From contig JBFXAF010000004.1 of the NCBI GenBank assembly GCA_050184585.1, forward strand, positions 372,001 to 436,000: a DNA stretch of 64,000 bases, written 5' to 3'. Shown one piece after another: positions 16,259 to 24,926 of this stretch. The translations under genes were made by a program, and so were the position numbers. The first letter of the stretch is position 1. Each line of letters opens with the position of its first letter. This DNA comes from JBFXAF01 sp050184585 (GTDB taxonomy: Bacteria > Pseudomonadota > Alphaproteobacteria > Rhizobiales > Rhizobiaceae). Under the pieces are notes generated by a model. The model did not search any database and was not told where the DNA came from. It worked only from the letters and a program-made list of their open reading frames with translations.

Positions 16259-17518
16259 ATGAAGACTCTTGGAAGACGGACTGTTCTGAAAGCTGCGGTT
16301 GGCGCCCTTGCGCTCTCGCCGCTGATCGCGCTGCAGCCTGCATGGGCTCAGGACGGCAACATCCGCATCGGACTTATCACGCAGATGAGCGGCTTCGCGC
16401 AGGCATACGGCCTTGCGGCGAAGGCTGGCGCCGAGATCGCGATCGAGACGATCAATGCCGCGGGCGGCGTGAACGGCAAGATGCTCGAACTCGTGGTGCG
16501 CGACGACGCGGCCAAGACCGACACCACCGTGTCCCACTACCGCGACCTCGTCGGCGACGGCATCAAGCTGATCATCAGCGGCCCGATTTCCGGCCCGTCG
16601 GTTGCGCTGACCCCATTGGTCGAGGCTGACGGCGTCGTCATGATCAGCGCCGGCGCAACCAACCTGTCGATGACCCACGAGCTCTACACGCCACAGGCCT
16701 TCCGCCTGTCGTTCACGACGGTTCCGTACCACGGCGGCCTCGTGCAGGAAGTGGCGAAGCGCAACGAACCGATCACCGACTGGGCGGTCATCTCCAGCGA
16801 CTCGCAGACAGTGCGTGACATCACCAAGGTCATGACCACCGGCCTGACCAAGAACTACAAGTCGCTCTACAACAAGGATGTCGTCTTCCACGAGGAGATC
16901 GTCGTTAAGGGTGGCGCGGGCGATTTCCGCAACCAGCTGACGCAGCTTGCCAACACAAACGCCTCGGGCCTCGTCGTCGGCCTCATCGGCTCGGATGCCA
17001 TCACCTTCTACAAGCAGGCGCGCGCCTTCGGCCTCGACGAGAAGTTCAAGGTCGTCGTCGACCTCGGCGGCGAGTTGCAGATGGCGCAGGCGCTGGGCGA
17101 AGGCCTGCCGAAGAACATCTGGTCGCCCACGCCCTGGTACGCCGGCGCCTACGCCGACAACGCCATCGCGCAGACCCTCAACGAGAAGTCCATGGCGGCG
17201 CTGGGCACCAAGTATCCGTTCGGCTACGTCCAGTACGCCAATGACGCGGTGGTCGCCTTCGCCGAAGGCATCAAGACGGCGGGTGCCGAAGATCCGAAGG
17301 CGCTTGCTGCGGCAATCCGCGGCGGCTCGCCGATGGGCGCTGGCGGCCCGATCGTTTTCCGCAAGGAGGACAATTCCTATCTCGGCGAACTGACCTATCT
17401 CAACTTCGGTTCGGATGCGGTAAGCGAGGGCGGCTGGAAGTTGATCGAGACCGTGAAGATCCCGTCGAAGGATCTGATCGAGCCGGCGACGCCGGGCGCC
17501 AAATACGAGATCCAGTAG
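16259..17518 (+). CDS. HAAT-type ABC transporter substrate-binding protein
   Basis: A 419-residue periplasmic binding protein of the Leu/Ile/Val-amide type (peripla_BP_6), which captures a solute for a Liv-like permease. The N-terminus MKTLGRRTVLKAAV looks like a Tat-type twin-arginine signal followed by a hydrophobic stretch and an AWA-QD cleavage site near residue 30. The mature domain begins 'IRIGLITQMSGFAQAYG'. ATG is preceded by GGAGGAGATAAA, the strongest ribosome site in the window, in line with high expression. It is probably the partner of the LivHMGF set at 22.9-26.4 kb, five genes away, since that set has no binding protein of its own. In this company the ligand is probably an organic acid. 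Confidence 0.92.
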   Translation: MKTLGRRTVLKAAVGALALSPLIALQPAWAQDGNIRIGLITQMSGFAQAYGLAAKAGAEIAIETINAAGGVNGKMLELVVRDDAAKTDTTVSHYRDLVGDGIKLIISGPISGPSVALTPLVEADGVVMISAGATNLSMTHELYTPQAFRLSFTTVPYHGGLVQEVAKRNEPITDWAVISSDSQTVRDITKVMTTGLTKNYKSLYNKDVVFHEEIVVKGGAGDFRNQLTQLANTNASGLVVGLIGSDAITFYKQARAFGLDEKFKVVVDLGGELQMAQALGEGLPKNIWSPTPWYAGAYADNAIAQTLNEKSMAALGTKYPFGYVQYANDAVVAFAEGIKTAGAEDPKALAAAIRGGSPMGAGGPIVFRKEDNSYLGELTYLNFGSDAVSEGGWKLIETVKIPSKDLIEPATPGAKYEIQ

Positions 17519-17545
17519 TCGCACTAAACTCCTGCGCCATCTATC

Positions 17546-17571
17546 GCGCAGCGGCGGAAACGCCGCTGCGC
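17546..17571 (+). other. Perfect GC hairpin after the binding-protein gene
   Basis: An 11 bp perfect stem (GCGCAGCGGCG with its complement) closed by a GAAA tetraloop, 28 nt after the stop of the binding-protein gene. No U-tract follows, so it is better read as an mRNA 3'-stabilising or attenuating hairpin than a full intrinsic terminator. It would allow more binding protein than ligase from one transcript. Confidence 0.65.
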
Positions 17572-17595
17572 TCACTTCAGGAACCGGATTCCAGA

Positions 17596-19308
17596 GTGTC
17601 CCGACCAGATTTTCCAGACGGTTTCCCGGATGTCGGCAGCCTGCACGGGCGGCGGGCGACAGCCCGCTGGGAACGCACCGTGGTCGGCGACCTGCTCGAA
17701 CGTGTGTGCTGGAGCTATCCCGACAAGGAGGCCATCGTCGGCGATGCCGCGGCGTGCTCCGCGCCGGAATTCCGCCGCCTGACTTACCGGCAGGCCGATC
17801 GTCTCGCGAACCGAGTCGCCAACGCGCTCCTGGCCCTTGGCCTTGAGCGCGGCGACCGGGTCATGTTCCTCTGCGAGAACTCTGTCGAGGCCTATGTGGC
17901 CAAGATCGGCGTCGCCAAGGCGGGGCTGGTGTCTGCACCCGTCAATCCGCGTCTCGGCGCCGACATGCAGTGCAATCTCGTCGAACGGCTCACGCCGCGT
18001 TTCGCATTCTTCGATGCCGAGTTCGAGCCGGCGATCGCGGCGCTTTTCGACGGCACCGACATGCCGGTCGTGGCGATCCCGGTCGGCCGCGCGGCCTCCT
18101 CCAGCCGGCAGGACTTCGCAACCTTCGTGTCCGAATCCTCCGACATGGAGCCGGACGTCGAGATCCATGGCGACGACATCTGGCAGATCCTGCCGACGTC
18201 GGGCACGACCTCGATGCCCAAGCTGGTCATGCAGTCGCATCTCTACGGCTATTTCGCAGCCTACACCTCGGCGATGACCTATACGCGGGGCCTTCGCTTC
18301 GAGGCTGATCTGCGCATGTACTGCCCGTTCCCGGCGATCTACCACGCCTCCGACCAGGCACACACCTTTCCAGCGTTCCTTGCCGGAGGCACTCTTCTCC
18401 TCGCGCGGCGCAACGATCCCGAAGACAATGCCCGGTTCGTCACCGAGGAGCGCGCGACGGCCATGTTCGGCGGCTCGTCGGGCTTCCTGAAAGCATTCGC
18501 CACGCATGTCGCGGCGAACCGCGACCGCTTCGACATCTCCAGCCTGACCTCGATCACCTACACATGGGCGCCGATCCATCCCGAGATCGCCGATATGTTC
18601 AAGTCGCTCTGCGGCGGCGGCGTGATGATCACCGGCCATCTCGGCCAGACCGAAGTTCTTTCGACCACGCGCTTCTGGCCGGATCGTTGGCCGGAAACCT
18701 ATCGCGCCGAAGCCCTGAAGAAGAACCATGTCGGCGTGCCGAACCCGCTGCTGGCGACGGCGATCCGGACGGATGACGGCCGGATCATCGGGCCGGACAC
18801 GCCGGGTGTGACCGGCGAGATCGTCTACCGCACGCCTTCGGTGACCGCCGGCTACTACCACGACGCCGACGCGACCCGACGCGCCTTCGAAGGTGGCTGG
18901 TTCGCCTCGGGCGACTGCGGCCAGTACGACCCCAACGGCCTGCTGGTGCTGATCGACCGCTACAAGGACATGATCAAGACCGGCGGCGAAAACGTCTCCA
19001 CCATCCGGGTCGAGGCGGTGCTCAACGCGCATCCGGCGATCCGGAAGTCGGCCGTGGTCGGCCTGCCGCACCCGCGCTGGAGCGAGGCGGTCACGGCTTT
19101 CGTCATCGCAGAAGCAGGCGCCTCCTGCGAGGAGGCCGAGATCGTCGCCTACTGCCGCAAGCATCTCGCCGGCTTCGAGACGCCGAAGGCGGTGATCATC
19201 GTCGACACCCTGCCCGAGACGGTGGGCGGGAAGGTGCAGAAGCAGGTCCTCCGCGACCTGCATGCCCACGTCTTCGATCCGAAAAAGCGAACTGGAACCG
19301 CACCGTGA
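17596..19308 (+). CDS. AMP-dependent acyl-CoA ligase
   Basis: A 570-residue acid:CoA ligase with 'ILPTSGTTSMPKLVMQ' (P-loop), 'GHLGQTE' at the A5 position, 'WFASGDCGQYDPNG', 'DRYKDMIKTGGENVS' and the C-terminal GGKVQKQ Lys. The start is a GTG at 17596 with only a weak GGA upstream. No ATG exists nearby in frame that keeps the conserved N-terminus. Its stop overlaps the GTG of the next gene (GTGA), which indicates translational coupling to the kinase-like protein. With the downstream SDR it forms a three-gene set reminiscent of hydroxy-acid catabolic operons in which a CoA ligase, a kinase-like protein and an SDR cooperate. Confidence 0.92.
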   Translation: MSRPDFPDGFPDVGSLHGRRATARWERTVVGDLLERVCWSYPDKEAIVGDAAACSAPEFRRLTYRQADRLANRVANALLALGLERGDRVMFLCENSVEAYVAKIGVAKAGLVSAPVNPRLGADMQCNLVERLTPRFAFFDAEFEPAIAALFDGTDMPVVAIPVGRAASSSRQDFATFVSESSDMEPDVEIHGDDIWQILPTSGTTSMPKLVMQSHLYGYFAAYTSAMTYTRGLRFEADLRMYCPFPAIYHASDQAHTFPAFLAGGTLLLARRNDPEDNARFVTEERATAMFGGSSGFLKAFATHVAANRDRFDISSLTSITYTWAPIHPEIADMFKSLCGGGVMITGHLGQTEVLSTTRFWPDRWPETYRAEALKKNHVGVPNPLLATAIRTDDGRIIGPDTPGVTGEIVYRTPSVTAGYYHDADATRRAFEGGWFASGDCGQYDPNGLLVLIDRYKDMIKTGGENVSTIRVEAVLNAHPAIRKSAVVGLPHPRWSEAVTAFVIAEAGASCEEAEIVAYCRKHLAGFETPKAVIIVDTLPETVGGKVQKQVLRDLHAHVFDPKKRTGTAP

Positions 19309-20486
19309 AGACGTCGAGGAACCCCGTCGCGGCGGCGATCAGGGTGGCCGGCAATCTCGCCTATGACCGCATCGCGCGGACGCGGCCGACCGCGCTGACG
19401 GAGATCCCCGGCTCGGCGCGGCAGATCACGCCGGAGTGGATGACTGCCGTGCTGTGCGGCTCGCGACCCGGCGTGCGTGTCACGGGACTGGACATCGTGC
19501 ATCGGACGCTCGGCACCCACGAACGCTGCCGCATCGCGGTGACCTACGACAAACCCGTCGAGGCCGCGGGACTGCCGACGCACGTCTTCACCAAGACGCT
19601 GCCCAGCCTGACCACCCGCATGCTGGTCGGCTTCATGGGGCATGCCCGCTACGAGATGCTCTTCTACAAACAGATCAGGCCCAACGTCTCGATCGAGACG
19701 CCGGTCTGCTATCACTCGGCCTCGGACAAGAGCACCTTTGCCGCGATCCACGTCATCGAGGACCTCGTCGCGTCGAAATCCGCTTCCTTCGCCGACGAGA
19801 CGACGCGGCTGACGAAGGAACAGGCCTTCGACATGGTGGAGTTGCTGGCGAGCCTGCACGGCACCTTCACCGAGGATGCGCGGCTGTCGACCGACCTGAA
19901 ATGGCTGGTCAACTACCACGACTGGTTCACGATCGGCGTCGAGCGCGTCCGCACCGACCACTATCACGCCAAGGCTCTGACCGCCGCTGCGCATGTCATC
20001 CCGGCCGACGTGATGGTGCGCCGCGCCGAGATGTGGCCGGCGACACTGGAGGCTCTGGAGATCCACCGATCAGGCCTGCGCACGGTGATCCATTCCGACG
20101 TACACATCGGCAACTGGTACGTCACCGGGGAAGGCCGCATGGGCCTGTTCGACTGGCAGTGCATCAACACCGGCCACTGGTCGCGCGACGTGAGCTACGC
20201 CCTGTCGAGCTGCCTGCCGATCGAGAACCGCCGCGCGTGGGAGCGCGAGCTTCTCCAGCGCTATATCGAGCGCATCGAGCAACATACCGGCCGGAAACTT
20301 GACTGGGACGAGTCGTGGCGGCAGTATTCGGTGCAGATGCTCCACGCGCTCACCATGTGGACGCAGACGCTCTGCCACCCGCCATTCCAGCCGAACTCGC
20401 AGCGCGACGAACTCACCTACGAGTTGATCCGGCGCATCACCACGGCGATTTCCGACCTGAAGAGCCTCGACAATGTCCGCGACTGA
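19305..20486 (+). CDS. Aminoglycoside-phosphotransferase/EcKinase-like kinase
   Basis: A 393-residue protein with the APH/choline-kinase fold. The Brenner-type catalytic loop is HSDVHIGN (263-270) and the metal-binding motif is LFDWQ (281-285). A Lys in 'HVFTKTLP' (about 97) and 'VIEDL' (about 150) fit the ATP-binding lobe. Relatives fused to acyl-CoA dehydrogenases (ACAD10/11), or encoded beside them (LvaA), phosphorylate the hydroxyl of 4-hydroxyacyl-CoA. The gene is coupled to a CoA ligase (4 nt overlap) and an SDR (14 nt overlap), so hydroxyacyl-CoA phosphorylation is a reasonable guess, not shown by sequence alone. Antibiotic resistance is unlikely in this context. Confidence 0.82.
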   Translation: MKTSRNPVAAAIRVAGNLAYDRIARTRPTALTEIPGSARQITPEWMTAVLCGSRPGVRVTGLDIVHRTLGTHERCRIAVTYDKPVEAAGLPTHVFTKTLPSLTTRMLVGFMGHARYEMLFYKQIRPNVSIETPVCYHSASDKSTFAAIHVIEDLVASKSASFADETTRLTKEQAFDMVELLASLHGTFTEDARLSTDLKWLVNYHDWFTIGVERVRTDHYHAKALTAAAHVIPADVMVRRAEMWPATLEALEIHRSGLRTVIHSDVHIGNWYVTGEGRMGLFDWQCINTGHWSRDVSYALSSCLPIENRRAWERELLQRYIERIEQHTGRKLDWDESWRQYSVQMLHALTMWTQTLCHPPFQPNSQRDELTYELIRRITTAISDLKSLDNVRD

Positions 20487-21255
20487 CGGCCCAAGAAGCT
20501 TCGACGGCAAGGTCGTCATCGTCACCGGCGGCTCGCGCGGCATCGGCCGCGGTATCGCGGAAGCCTTCGCGAAGGCCGGCGCGCATGTCGCGATCGTCGC
20601 GCGCGACGGGGCGAAGTGCGAGGCAGCGGCGGCCGAGATCGGCCATGGCTGCGTCGGCTATGGCGCCAACACCGGCGACCACGAGGGCGCGGCGGCGGTG
20701 ACGGGGGATGTCGTCGCGCGCTTCGGCAGGATCGACGTGCTGGTCAACAATGCCGCCACCAACCCCTATGCCGGGCTCGTCATCGATGTCGACCAGCCGC
20801 GCTGGCAGAAGACCCTGACGGTCAACTTGACCGCGCCGCTGGTATGGAGCCAGAATGCGTGGACTCGCTCCATGCGCGACTCCGATGGAGGCTGCGCCAT
20901 CGTCAACATCAGCTCCGTTGGCGGCCTGTGGACCAGCCGCGACCATGGCGCCTACGACATCTCCAAGGCCGCGCTGAACCACCTGACGAAGCAGCTCGCT
21001 GCCGAACTCGGTCCCAAGGTGCGGGTCAACGCCATCGCGCCGGGGCTTGTGAAGACTTCGTTCAACCAGCTTCTCTTCGTCGATGATCCGGAAGGAAAGA
21101 AGCTGGCCAAAGGTTATCCGACCCAGAGGATCGGCAAGCCGGAGGACATCGCGGCCGCGACACTCTTCCTCGCGTCGGCCCAGGCCGGCTGGATCACCGG
21201 ACAGGTGCTCGCGATCGACGGCGGCGGCCAGATCGGCTTCGAGCGGACAGGCTGA
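20473..21255 (+). CDS. SDR-family oxidoreductase
   Basis: A 260-residue classical SDR with complete motifs: TGGSRGIGRG (cofactor), NNAAT in place of NNAG, an upstream catalytic Ser in VNISS, and YDISK (Tyr and Lys). The C-terminus has the usual 'ITGQVLAIDGGGQ'. It probably oxidises a hydroxyacyl-CoA or alcohol, or reduces the keto form, with NAD(P). It overlaps the end of the kinase-like gene by 14 nt and is convergent with the SDR/TetR pair (5 bp between stops). Direction of reaction and substrate are unknown. Confidence 0.92.
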   Translation: MSATDGPRSFDGKVVIVTGGSRGIGRGIAEAFAKAGAHVAIVARDGAKCEAAAAEIGHGCVGYGANTGDHEGAAAVTGDVVARFGRIDVLVNNAATNPYAGLVIDVDQPRWQKTLTVNLTAPLVWSQNAWTRSMRDSDGGCAIVNISSVGGLWTSRDHGAYDISKAALNHLTKQLAAELGPKVRVNAIAPGLVKTSFNQLLFVDDPEGKKLAKGYPTQRIGKPEDIAAATLFLASAQAGWITGQVLAIDGGGQIGFERTG

Positions 21256-21259
21256 GAAA

Positions 21260-22072
21260 TCAGGAAAAGAGTTCGGCCGACGGCAGGATGCCGAGGCCGC
21301 CGTCCACCGGCAGGACCGCGCCGGTGATGTAGCTGCCCGCGCGTCCACATAGCAGGGCTATTGGCCCGGCGATGTCTGCGTCGGTGCCGATCCGCTTCAT
21401 CGGGATATGCCCGCTCGTCTTCGCATGGCGCTCCGCGTCCTTCATGACGAAGGCCGTCATCCGGCTCTCGAAAATGCCCGGCGCGATGGCGTTGACGGTG
21501 ATGGCCTGCCCCGCCAGTTCATGCGCGAGGATACGGGTCAGATGATGCAGCGCCGCCTTCGAGGCGGCGTAGGAATACGCCGATTCGGCAACGGGCCGGT
21601 CGCCAACCATGGAGCCGATGTTGACGACGCGCGCGGGATCTTCGGGATCGGCTGCGGCCTTGAGTTGCGGGAGCAGCCCCTGGATCAGCGCGAAAGGGCC
21701 GGCGACGTTGACGTTCATCACCTCGGCCCATGCCTTGTAGGGAAACGTCTCCAGAGGCGCCCCCCAGGTCTTGCCGGCATTGTTGACGAGGATGTGAAGA
21801 CGGTCGGTCGTCTTGCCCACACGGGCGATGAGGTCGGCCACGCCCTGCTCGGTCGCGACGTCGCCGGGGAGCGCCTCTGCGCGGCCAGCCGGTGCCTCGG
21901 CGTTGATCGCGTCCGCCGCCTCGCGACACACGGCTTCCTTTCGCGAGGCGATCAGCACGCGCGCGCCGGAATGTGCGAGCGCGTGGGCGATGGCGAATCC
22001 GATGCCGGCGGACCCGCCGGTGACAAGCGCCACCTTGCCGGCGGTGGAGAACATGCGTTCGAAGTTTTCCAC
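21260..22072 (-). CDS. SDR-family oxidoreductase
   Basis: A classical SDR of 270 residues from a GTG at 22072, or 264 from an ATG at 22054; neither has a strong ribosome site, and the conserved fold begins after both. Motifs are intact: TGGSAGIGFA, NNAGK, catalytic Ser in VNIGS, YAASK, and the 'ITGAVLPVDGG' end. It is 24 nt downstream of a tetR gene on the same strand, so the two probably form an operon under TetR control. A 3-hydroxyacyl-CoA or alcohol dehydrogenase role is likely; the substrate is undefined. Confidence 0.9.
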   Translation of the reverse strand: MENFERMFSTAGKVALVTGGSAGIGFAIAHALAHSGARVLIASRKEAVCREAADAINAEAPAGRAEALPGDVATEQGVADLIARVGKTTDRLHILVNNAGKTWGAPLETFPYKAWAEVMNVNVAGPFALIQGLLPQLKAAADPEDPARVVNIGSMVGDRPVAESAYSYAASKAALHHLTRILAHELAGQAITVNAIAPGIFESRMTAFVMKDAERHAKTSGHIPMKRIGTDADIAGPIALLCGRAGSYITGAVLPVDGGLGILPSAELFS

Positions 22073-22096
22073 GAGTCGTATTCGGCGCGATCAGGC

Positions 22097-22720
22097 CTAC
22101 TCGGCGAGCTCGAGCGACTTCAATACCGCCGCCTTGCAGCCGAGGATCTTGAGCACGATGGCCACATGCTCCCGCGCCAGCTCTTCCTTGCTGCGGCGGC
22201 CATGCTCCCGATACCAGTTCGAGATGCCCGACAGCATGGTCAGGATGGCCAGCGACGTCGTGTCTACGTCGGCGACCTTGAAGTCGCCGCGCGCATTGCC
22301 GTCGTCGATGATCTTCTTGAGGATCGTCCCGAAGGCGCGCCGCAGCTCCGCATATTCCTCGTAGCGCTCCGTGGAGACGTTGCGCACTTCCATATGCGCG
22401 ACGAAGGCTTCCTTGCGGTGCTCGGTGTGCCAGATCACCATCAGATGCGTGAAACGCGACGCACGCTCCACCGGATCGCACAGCGGCTCGAGTTCGGCCG
22501 TGATCGAGTCCAGCAGGTTCTCCATGATCTCGCAGACGATCATGGAAAGGAAATCTTCCTTGCTGTTGAAGTAGTTGTAGAGCGATCCGCCCTGCAACCC
22601 AGCCTCTCGCGCCAGCAGGCGGATGTTCATCTTCTCGTAGCCGTGCAGCGAAAGGAGCTCGATGCCCTTCTCCCTGATCGTCTTCCAAGTCTTGTCCCGG
22701 CTGGATCCCAGAGTTCTCAT
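22097..22720 (-). CDS. TetR-family transcriptional regulator
   Basis: A 207-residue repressor with an N-terminal TetR helix-turn-helix (about 12-58; 'NIRLLAREAGLQGGSLYNYF' holds the recognition helix). The ligand domain is all-helical and too variable to name a ligand; acyl-CoA-responsive TetR proteins are common in such clusters. It is divergent from the fused Liv permease gene across 241 bp and cotranscribed with an SDR. I found no copy of the AAACGTTTGT-type palindrome in its own upstream region, so a link to the sites at 4.66 and 10.5 kb is only suggestive. Confidence 0.88.
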   Translation of the reverse strand: MRTLGSSRDKTWKTIREKGIELLSLHGYEKMNIRLLAREAGLQGGSLYNYFNSKEDFLSMIVCEIMENLLDSITAELEPLCDPVERASRFTHLMVIWHTEHRKEAFVAHMEVRNVSTERYEEYAELRRAFGTILKKIIDDGNARGDFKVADVDTTSLAILTMLSGISNWYREHGRRSKEELAREHVAIVLKILGCKAAVLKSLELAE

Positions 22721-22961
22721 TCAGTCGTCTCGTCAGAATGCCAAGGCAAGGCTTCAAGGATGTAGAGGCGCTACAGGAGGAAACGCATGTCGCCGATCCT
22801 TACACCTCGGCCCTTCGCCTTCGGTCCCCTCAATTAGTGACATATCCGCGGTGCGGAAGCCGTATCATGCTGGAATCGATAAGTTAACCTCCGCCGGTCG
22901 ATTGCGCGGGGATGGCGTCCGGACGTTCGACTGAACCGGGCGGGGCGGGTACGGGAGGAAG

Positions 22962-24926
22962 TTGTTGACGCTACAGATCGCCTCCACGTTCGTCAGCGGC
23001 ATCACCATCGCCATGACCCTGTTCCTGAACGCGGCAGGCCTTACGCTGCTGTTCGGCGTGCTGCGCATCCTCAACTTCGCGCAGGGCACCTTCATCATGC
23101 TCGGCGCCTATGTGGCAGCGACCTTCCTCGCGCAGGCGGCGTTCGGACCGGGCTATTTCCTGTTGATCGCGCTCGTCGGCGGCGCCGCGATCGGCCTGCT
23201 CGGCCTTGCCATCGATTTCCTCGTCTTCCGCAGATTGCGCCATGTCGACGAGGCGGTCGCGCTGATCGCGACTTTCGCGCTGATGATCGCCGTTCAGGGT
23301 GCGGTGAAGCTGATCTTCGGCTCCAATTTCATTTCGATCAGCCCACCCTCCTCACTCGACGGCGCGTTCTTCCTCGGCCGGCTGATCGTACCCCAATTCT
23401 CGGTCTTCGCGATCGCTGTCGGGGTACTCACCTTCATCGCGCTCGAAGTGCTCTTGACCCGCATGTGGCTCGGTAAGGTCGTGCGCTCGGTGGCCTCGAA
23501 CGCCTGGATCATGAGCGTGTTCGGCTACGACACGCGCAAATACGTCATGCTCGCGGTCGGCCTCTCGTTCTTCCTCGCGGGTTTCGCGGGCGCGGTCTTG
23601 GTGCCCAACCAGACGCTCCAGCCGACGCTGGGCAACTCGATCATCATCCAGGCCTTCACCGTGGTCATCGTCGGCGGCCTTGGCAGCATCCGCGGCGCCT
23701 TCATCGCCTCGCTCGTGCTCGGCTTCGCCGAATCGATTGGCTCGCTCTACTTCCCGAGCATGGCCTTCTACATCGCCATCATCCTCATCCTCCTGGTCCG
23801 GCCGCAGGGCATCATCCAGACCGGCGTCATCCTGGCCAGCGCACCGCAGGGCGGGTTCTTCGACTGGCTGTCGAAGAAGTCCGACCGCAAGCCGTTGGAC
23901 AGGGCAGCAGCCGCCATCCATGCGATCCAGCCGGGAGCGGGCGCGCGGCTCGACATCGGCAGGTCGACCACGTCCCTCGCCTTCGGCGTACTGATCGCAG
24001 CGGTCGCGGTCACCGTGCCGTGGTGGGCCAATGACGGGCTGATGTTCATTGCCGGCTTCGTGCTCGTGGAGGCGCTGTTCGCGCTGTCGTGGAACCTGCT
24101 GTTCGGCTATGCCGGGCTCGCCGTGTTCGGTCATGCGGCGTTCTTCGGCATAGGCGCCTACTTGCTTGCGTTCTTCCTGAAGGAGCACACCGGCGTGCCG
24201 TTCTTCCTCGGCCTCGCCGGCGCCGGCGTCGCGGGCATGCTGATCGCGGTTCTGGTCGGCTTCCTGGCGCTTCGCCGTTCCGGCGTTCTGCAGCTCGCTA
24301 TCCTGACGCTGGCTCTGGCGGAAATCCTCCGCATCCTGGTGAGCTACAGCGGCGCGCTCGGCTATGACGAAGGCATCGGTGCGATACCCCGGCCGGTCAT
24401 CGACTTCGGCCTCTTCGAACTCTCGCTGCGCTCCAATGTGGCCTACTACTGGTTCCTCTGTTTCGCGTTCGCGGTGCTGGCGACGGCGATGTGGCTGATC
24501 ACGCACAACTCCTTCGGCCGGACGCTTCGCTCGATCCACCAGGACCCTGAGCGTGCGGCCTTCATCGGCGTCAACATCAACCGCTACAGGCTCATGGCAT
24601 TCGTCGCTGCGAGCGGTCTCGCGGCCGTGATCGGCGGCCTCGCGGCTCCGCTCACGCAGATCGTGACGCCGGAGAGCATGGGCGTCGCGAAGTCCGCAGC
24701 CCCCATGCTGAATTCGCTGCTCGGCGGTTCCTCGATGTTCTGGGGACCAGCCGTCGGCGCGCTGGCCTTCTCGATGGTCGAATATTCGACGCGGACGCTC
24801 GCCGGCATGTCGGAATTCATAACCGGCGTGATCCTCCTCTTCATCGTCCTGCTCGCACCGTCCGGCCTGCTCGGGCTGCTGTCCGAGGCAGGCCGCCGCA
24901 TCGCGGCCATGGTGTCGCGACGATGA
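22962..24926 (+). CDS. Fused LivH-LivM branched-chain-type ABC permease
   Basis: A 654-residue membrane protein that joins two HAAT permease subunits. Residues 1 to about 290 are LivH-like (NAAGLTLLFGVLRILNFAQG near 24, the usual N-terminal block), and residues from about 335 onward are LivM-like ('LSWNLLFGYAGLAVFGHAAF' region near 372, 'SIHQDPERAAFIGVNINRYR' near 528). A hydrophilic linker of about 40 residues connects them. The start is TTG, at 22962 or 22965, directly after GGGAGGAAG; an upstream ATG is absent. The following livG overlaps by 4 nt. This forms the inner-membrane channel for a solute probably delivered by the binding protein at 16.3 kb. Confidence 0.92.
   Translation: MLTLQIASTFVSGITIAMTLFLNAAGLTLLFGVLRILNFAQGTFIMLGAYVAATFLAQAAFGPGYFLLIALVGGAAIGLLGLAIDFLVFRRLRHVDEAVALIATFALMIAVQGAVKLIFGSNFISISPPSSLDGAFFLGRLIVPQFSVFAIAVGVLTFIALEVLLTRMWLGKVVRSVASNAWIMSVFGYDTRKYVMLAVGLSFFLAGFAGAVLVPNQTLQPTLGNSIIIQAFTVVIVGGLGSIRGAFIASLVLGFAESIGSLYFPSMAFYIAIILILLVRPQGIIQTGVILASAPQGGFFDWLSKKSDRKPLDRAAAAIHAIQPGAGARLDIGRSTTSLAFGVLIAAVAVTVPWWANDGLMFIAGFVLVEALFALSWNLLFGYAGLAVFGHAAFFGIGAYLLAFFLKEHTGVPFFLGLAGAGVAGMLIAVLVGFLALRRSGVLQLAILTLALAEILRILVSYSGALGYDEGIGAIPRPVIDFGLFELSLRSNVAYYWFLCFAFAVLATAMWLITHNSFGRTLRSIHQDPERAAFIGVNINRYRLMAFVAASGLAAVIGGLAAPLTQIVTPESMGVAKSAAPMLNSLLGGSSMFWGPAVGALAFSMVEYSTRTLAGMSEFITGVILLFIVLLAPSGLLGLLSEAGRRIAAMVSRR

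Noticed and set aside
19305..20486. Aminoglycoside resistance gene
   Set aside because: It has APH-fold motifs only; coupling to a CoA ligase and an SDR, and its length, argue for a metabolic kinase.
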